Assembly: GCA_028275145.1 (NCBI GenBank)
Contig: JAQCNG010000086.1
Span: 1 to 13,143 of the forward strand
Source of the DNA: Halovenus sp.
GTDB lineage: Archaea; Halobacteriota; Halobacteria; Halobacteriales; Haloarculaceae
DNA length: 13,143 nt
Direction: 5' to 3'
The notes below the pieces were generated by a model. The model did not search any database. It saw only the letters and a list, made by a program, of their open reading frames with translations, and was not told where the DNA came from. Made by a program: the position numbers and the translations under genes. Below are positions 12,714 to 13,143 of this stretch, one piece after another; the stretch's first letter is position 1; each line of letters opens with the position of its first letter.

Positions 12714-13143
12714 ACAGACGCCAGTTTGTTGCGACGGTCGGCACGCTGGGGGTCACAGGCGTAGCCGGGTGCACGCTCGGGGGGGCAGACGACGTGACGT
12801 TCAGGGTCGGCACAAAGGGGTTCGAGCGGTCCGACGGGGGTGCGTTCGAGGGGTTCTCGGTCCGTGGGGTGAACCTCGGGATGGCAAAGCCCGGCCGGTT
12901 TCCGGGCGAGGCCGCTATCACCAGGTCGGAGTACGACCGCTGGCTCGCCGATATCGGGGAGATTGCGAACGTGGTCCGGGTCTACACTATCCACCCGCCG
13001 GCGTTTTACCGGGCCCTGGCCGCGTACAACGAGGCCGCGAGCGAGCCGTTACTGTTGCTCCAGGGGACCTGGGTCACCACCGCTGCCCTCCTCGATGCGG
13101 GCGACGCGAGGGCGCTCTCGGCGACTGTCGACGCCGAACTGGG
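12710..13143 (+). CDS. Tat-exported lipoprotein, glycoside-hydrolase-like barrel, N-terminal part
   Basis: The gene is cut by the right window edge; 144 codons are visible from GTG 12710. The start is fixed by the signal: MNRRQFVATVGTLGVTGVAG, with the RRQFV twin-arginine motif, then the lipobox VAGC (Cys at residue 21). The product should be exported folded and lipid-anchored outside the cell. Further on come FEGFSVRGVNLGMAKPGRF, SEYDRWLADIGEIANVVRVY and TIHPPAFYRALAAYN, ending in LLLLQGTW. This GVNLG...N-V-V-R-V-Y pattern is the first strands of a TIM barrel as in glycoside-hydrolase-like proteins. The catalytic residues lie beyond the edge, so substrate and activity cannot be judged. A TGTAACAGTA stretch 20-29 bases upstream may be its promoter box. 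Confidence 0.83.
   Translation, partial: MNRRQFVATVGTLGVTGVAGCTLGGADDVTFRVGTKGFERSDGGAFEGFSVRGVNLGMAKPGRFPGEAAITRSEYDRWLADIGEIANVVRVYTIHPPAFYRALAAYNEAASEPLLLLQGTWVTTAALLDAGDARALSATVDAEL

Overview
The window looks like ordinary chromosomal DNA of a halophilic archaeon (class Halobacteria). The DNA is GC-rich, the predicted proteins are very acidic, and Tat-type lipoprotein signals are present. At least six genes have a short AT box about 24 to 30 bases before the chosen start codon, which is the spacing expected for leaderless haloarchaeal transcripts. I used that spacing to choose several starts. No rRNA, tRNA, insertion sequence, integrase or CRISPR array was seen. Nearly all the DNA is accounted for by 17 protein genes, two of them cut by the window edges.

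Left part (1-5308). The window opens with the C-terminal part of a cyclophilin-type peptidyl-prolyl isomerase, followed by a repeat-rich gap. Next come a lipoprotein with an HELVH zinc-protease signature and a two-gene unit with an ATGA overlap (nicotinate phosphoribosyltransferase, then a lipoate ligase/octanoyltransferase-family protein). A convergent gap with short direct repeats separates these from a small leftward HNH-type protein. A rightward NDUFA9-like NAD(P)-binding protein follows.

Middle (5311-9064). A threonine synthase-like PLP enzyme sits two bases behind the NDUFA9-like gene. After it come a BolA-family protein and an 82-residue protein of unknown function, both rightward. Leftward, a tryptophan synthase beta chain (trpB) without trpA is followed downstream by a four-helix membrane protein. 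Just upstream of trpB are three head-to-tail copies of a 31-base unit, each with a TATA-like core. This is the most striking non-coding structure in the window.

Right part (9123-13143). A small winged-helix regulator and a metallo-beta-lactamase-fold hydrolase form a leftward operon with a GTGA overlap. Its AT-rich divergent control region contains a near-perfect 12-base palindrome and a wider inverted repeat. A methyltransferase runs rightward from the other side of that region. Then come, leftward, a short-chain dehydrogenase-like protein that lacks the usual YxxxK pair and a DUF393/DCC-family protein. The window ends in the first 144 codons of a Tat lipoprotein resembling a glycoside-hydrolase-type barrel.

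Most genes are housekeeping or salvage functions (NAD salvage, lipoylation, amino-acid metabolism, Fe-S related). I do not see a clearly new multi-gene system. The best leads are the trpB upstream repeat, the regulator/hydrolase control region, the altered SDR active site and the cysteine in the lipoate-family enzyme.
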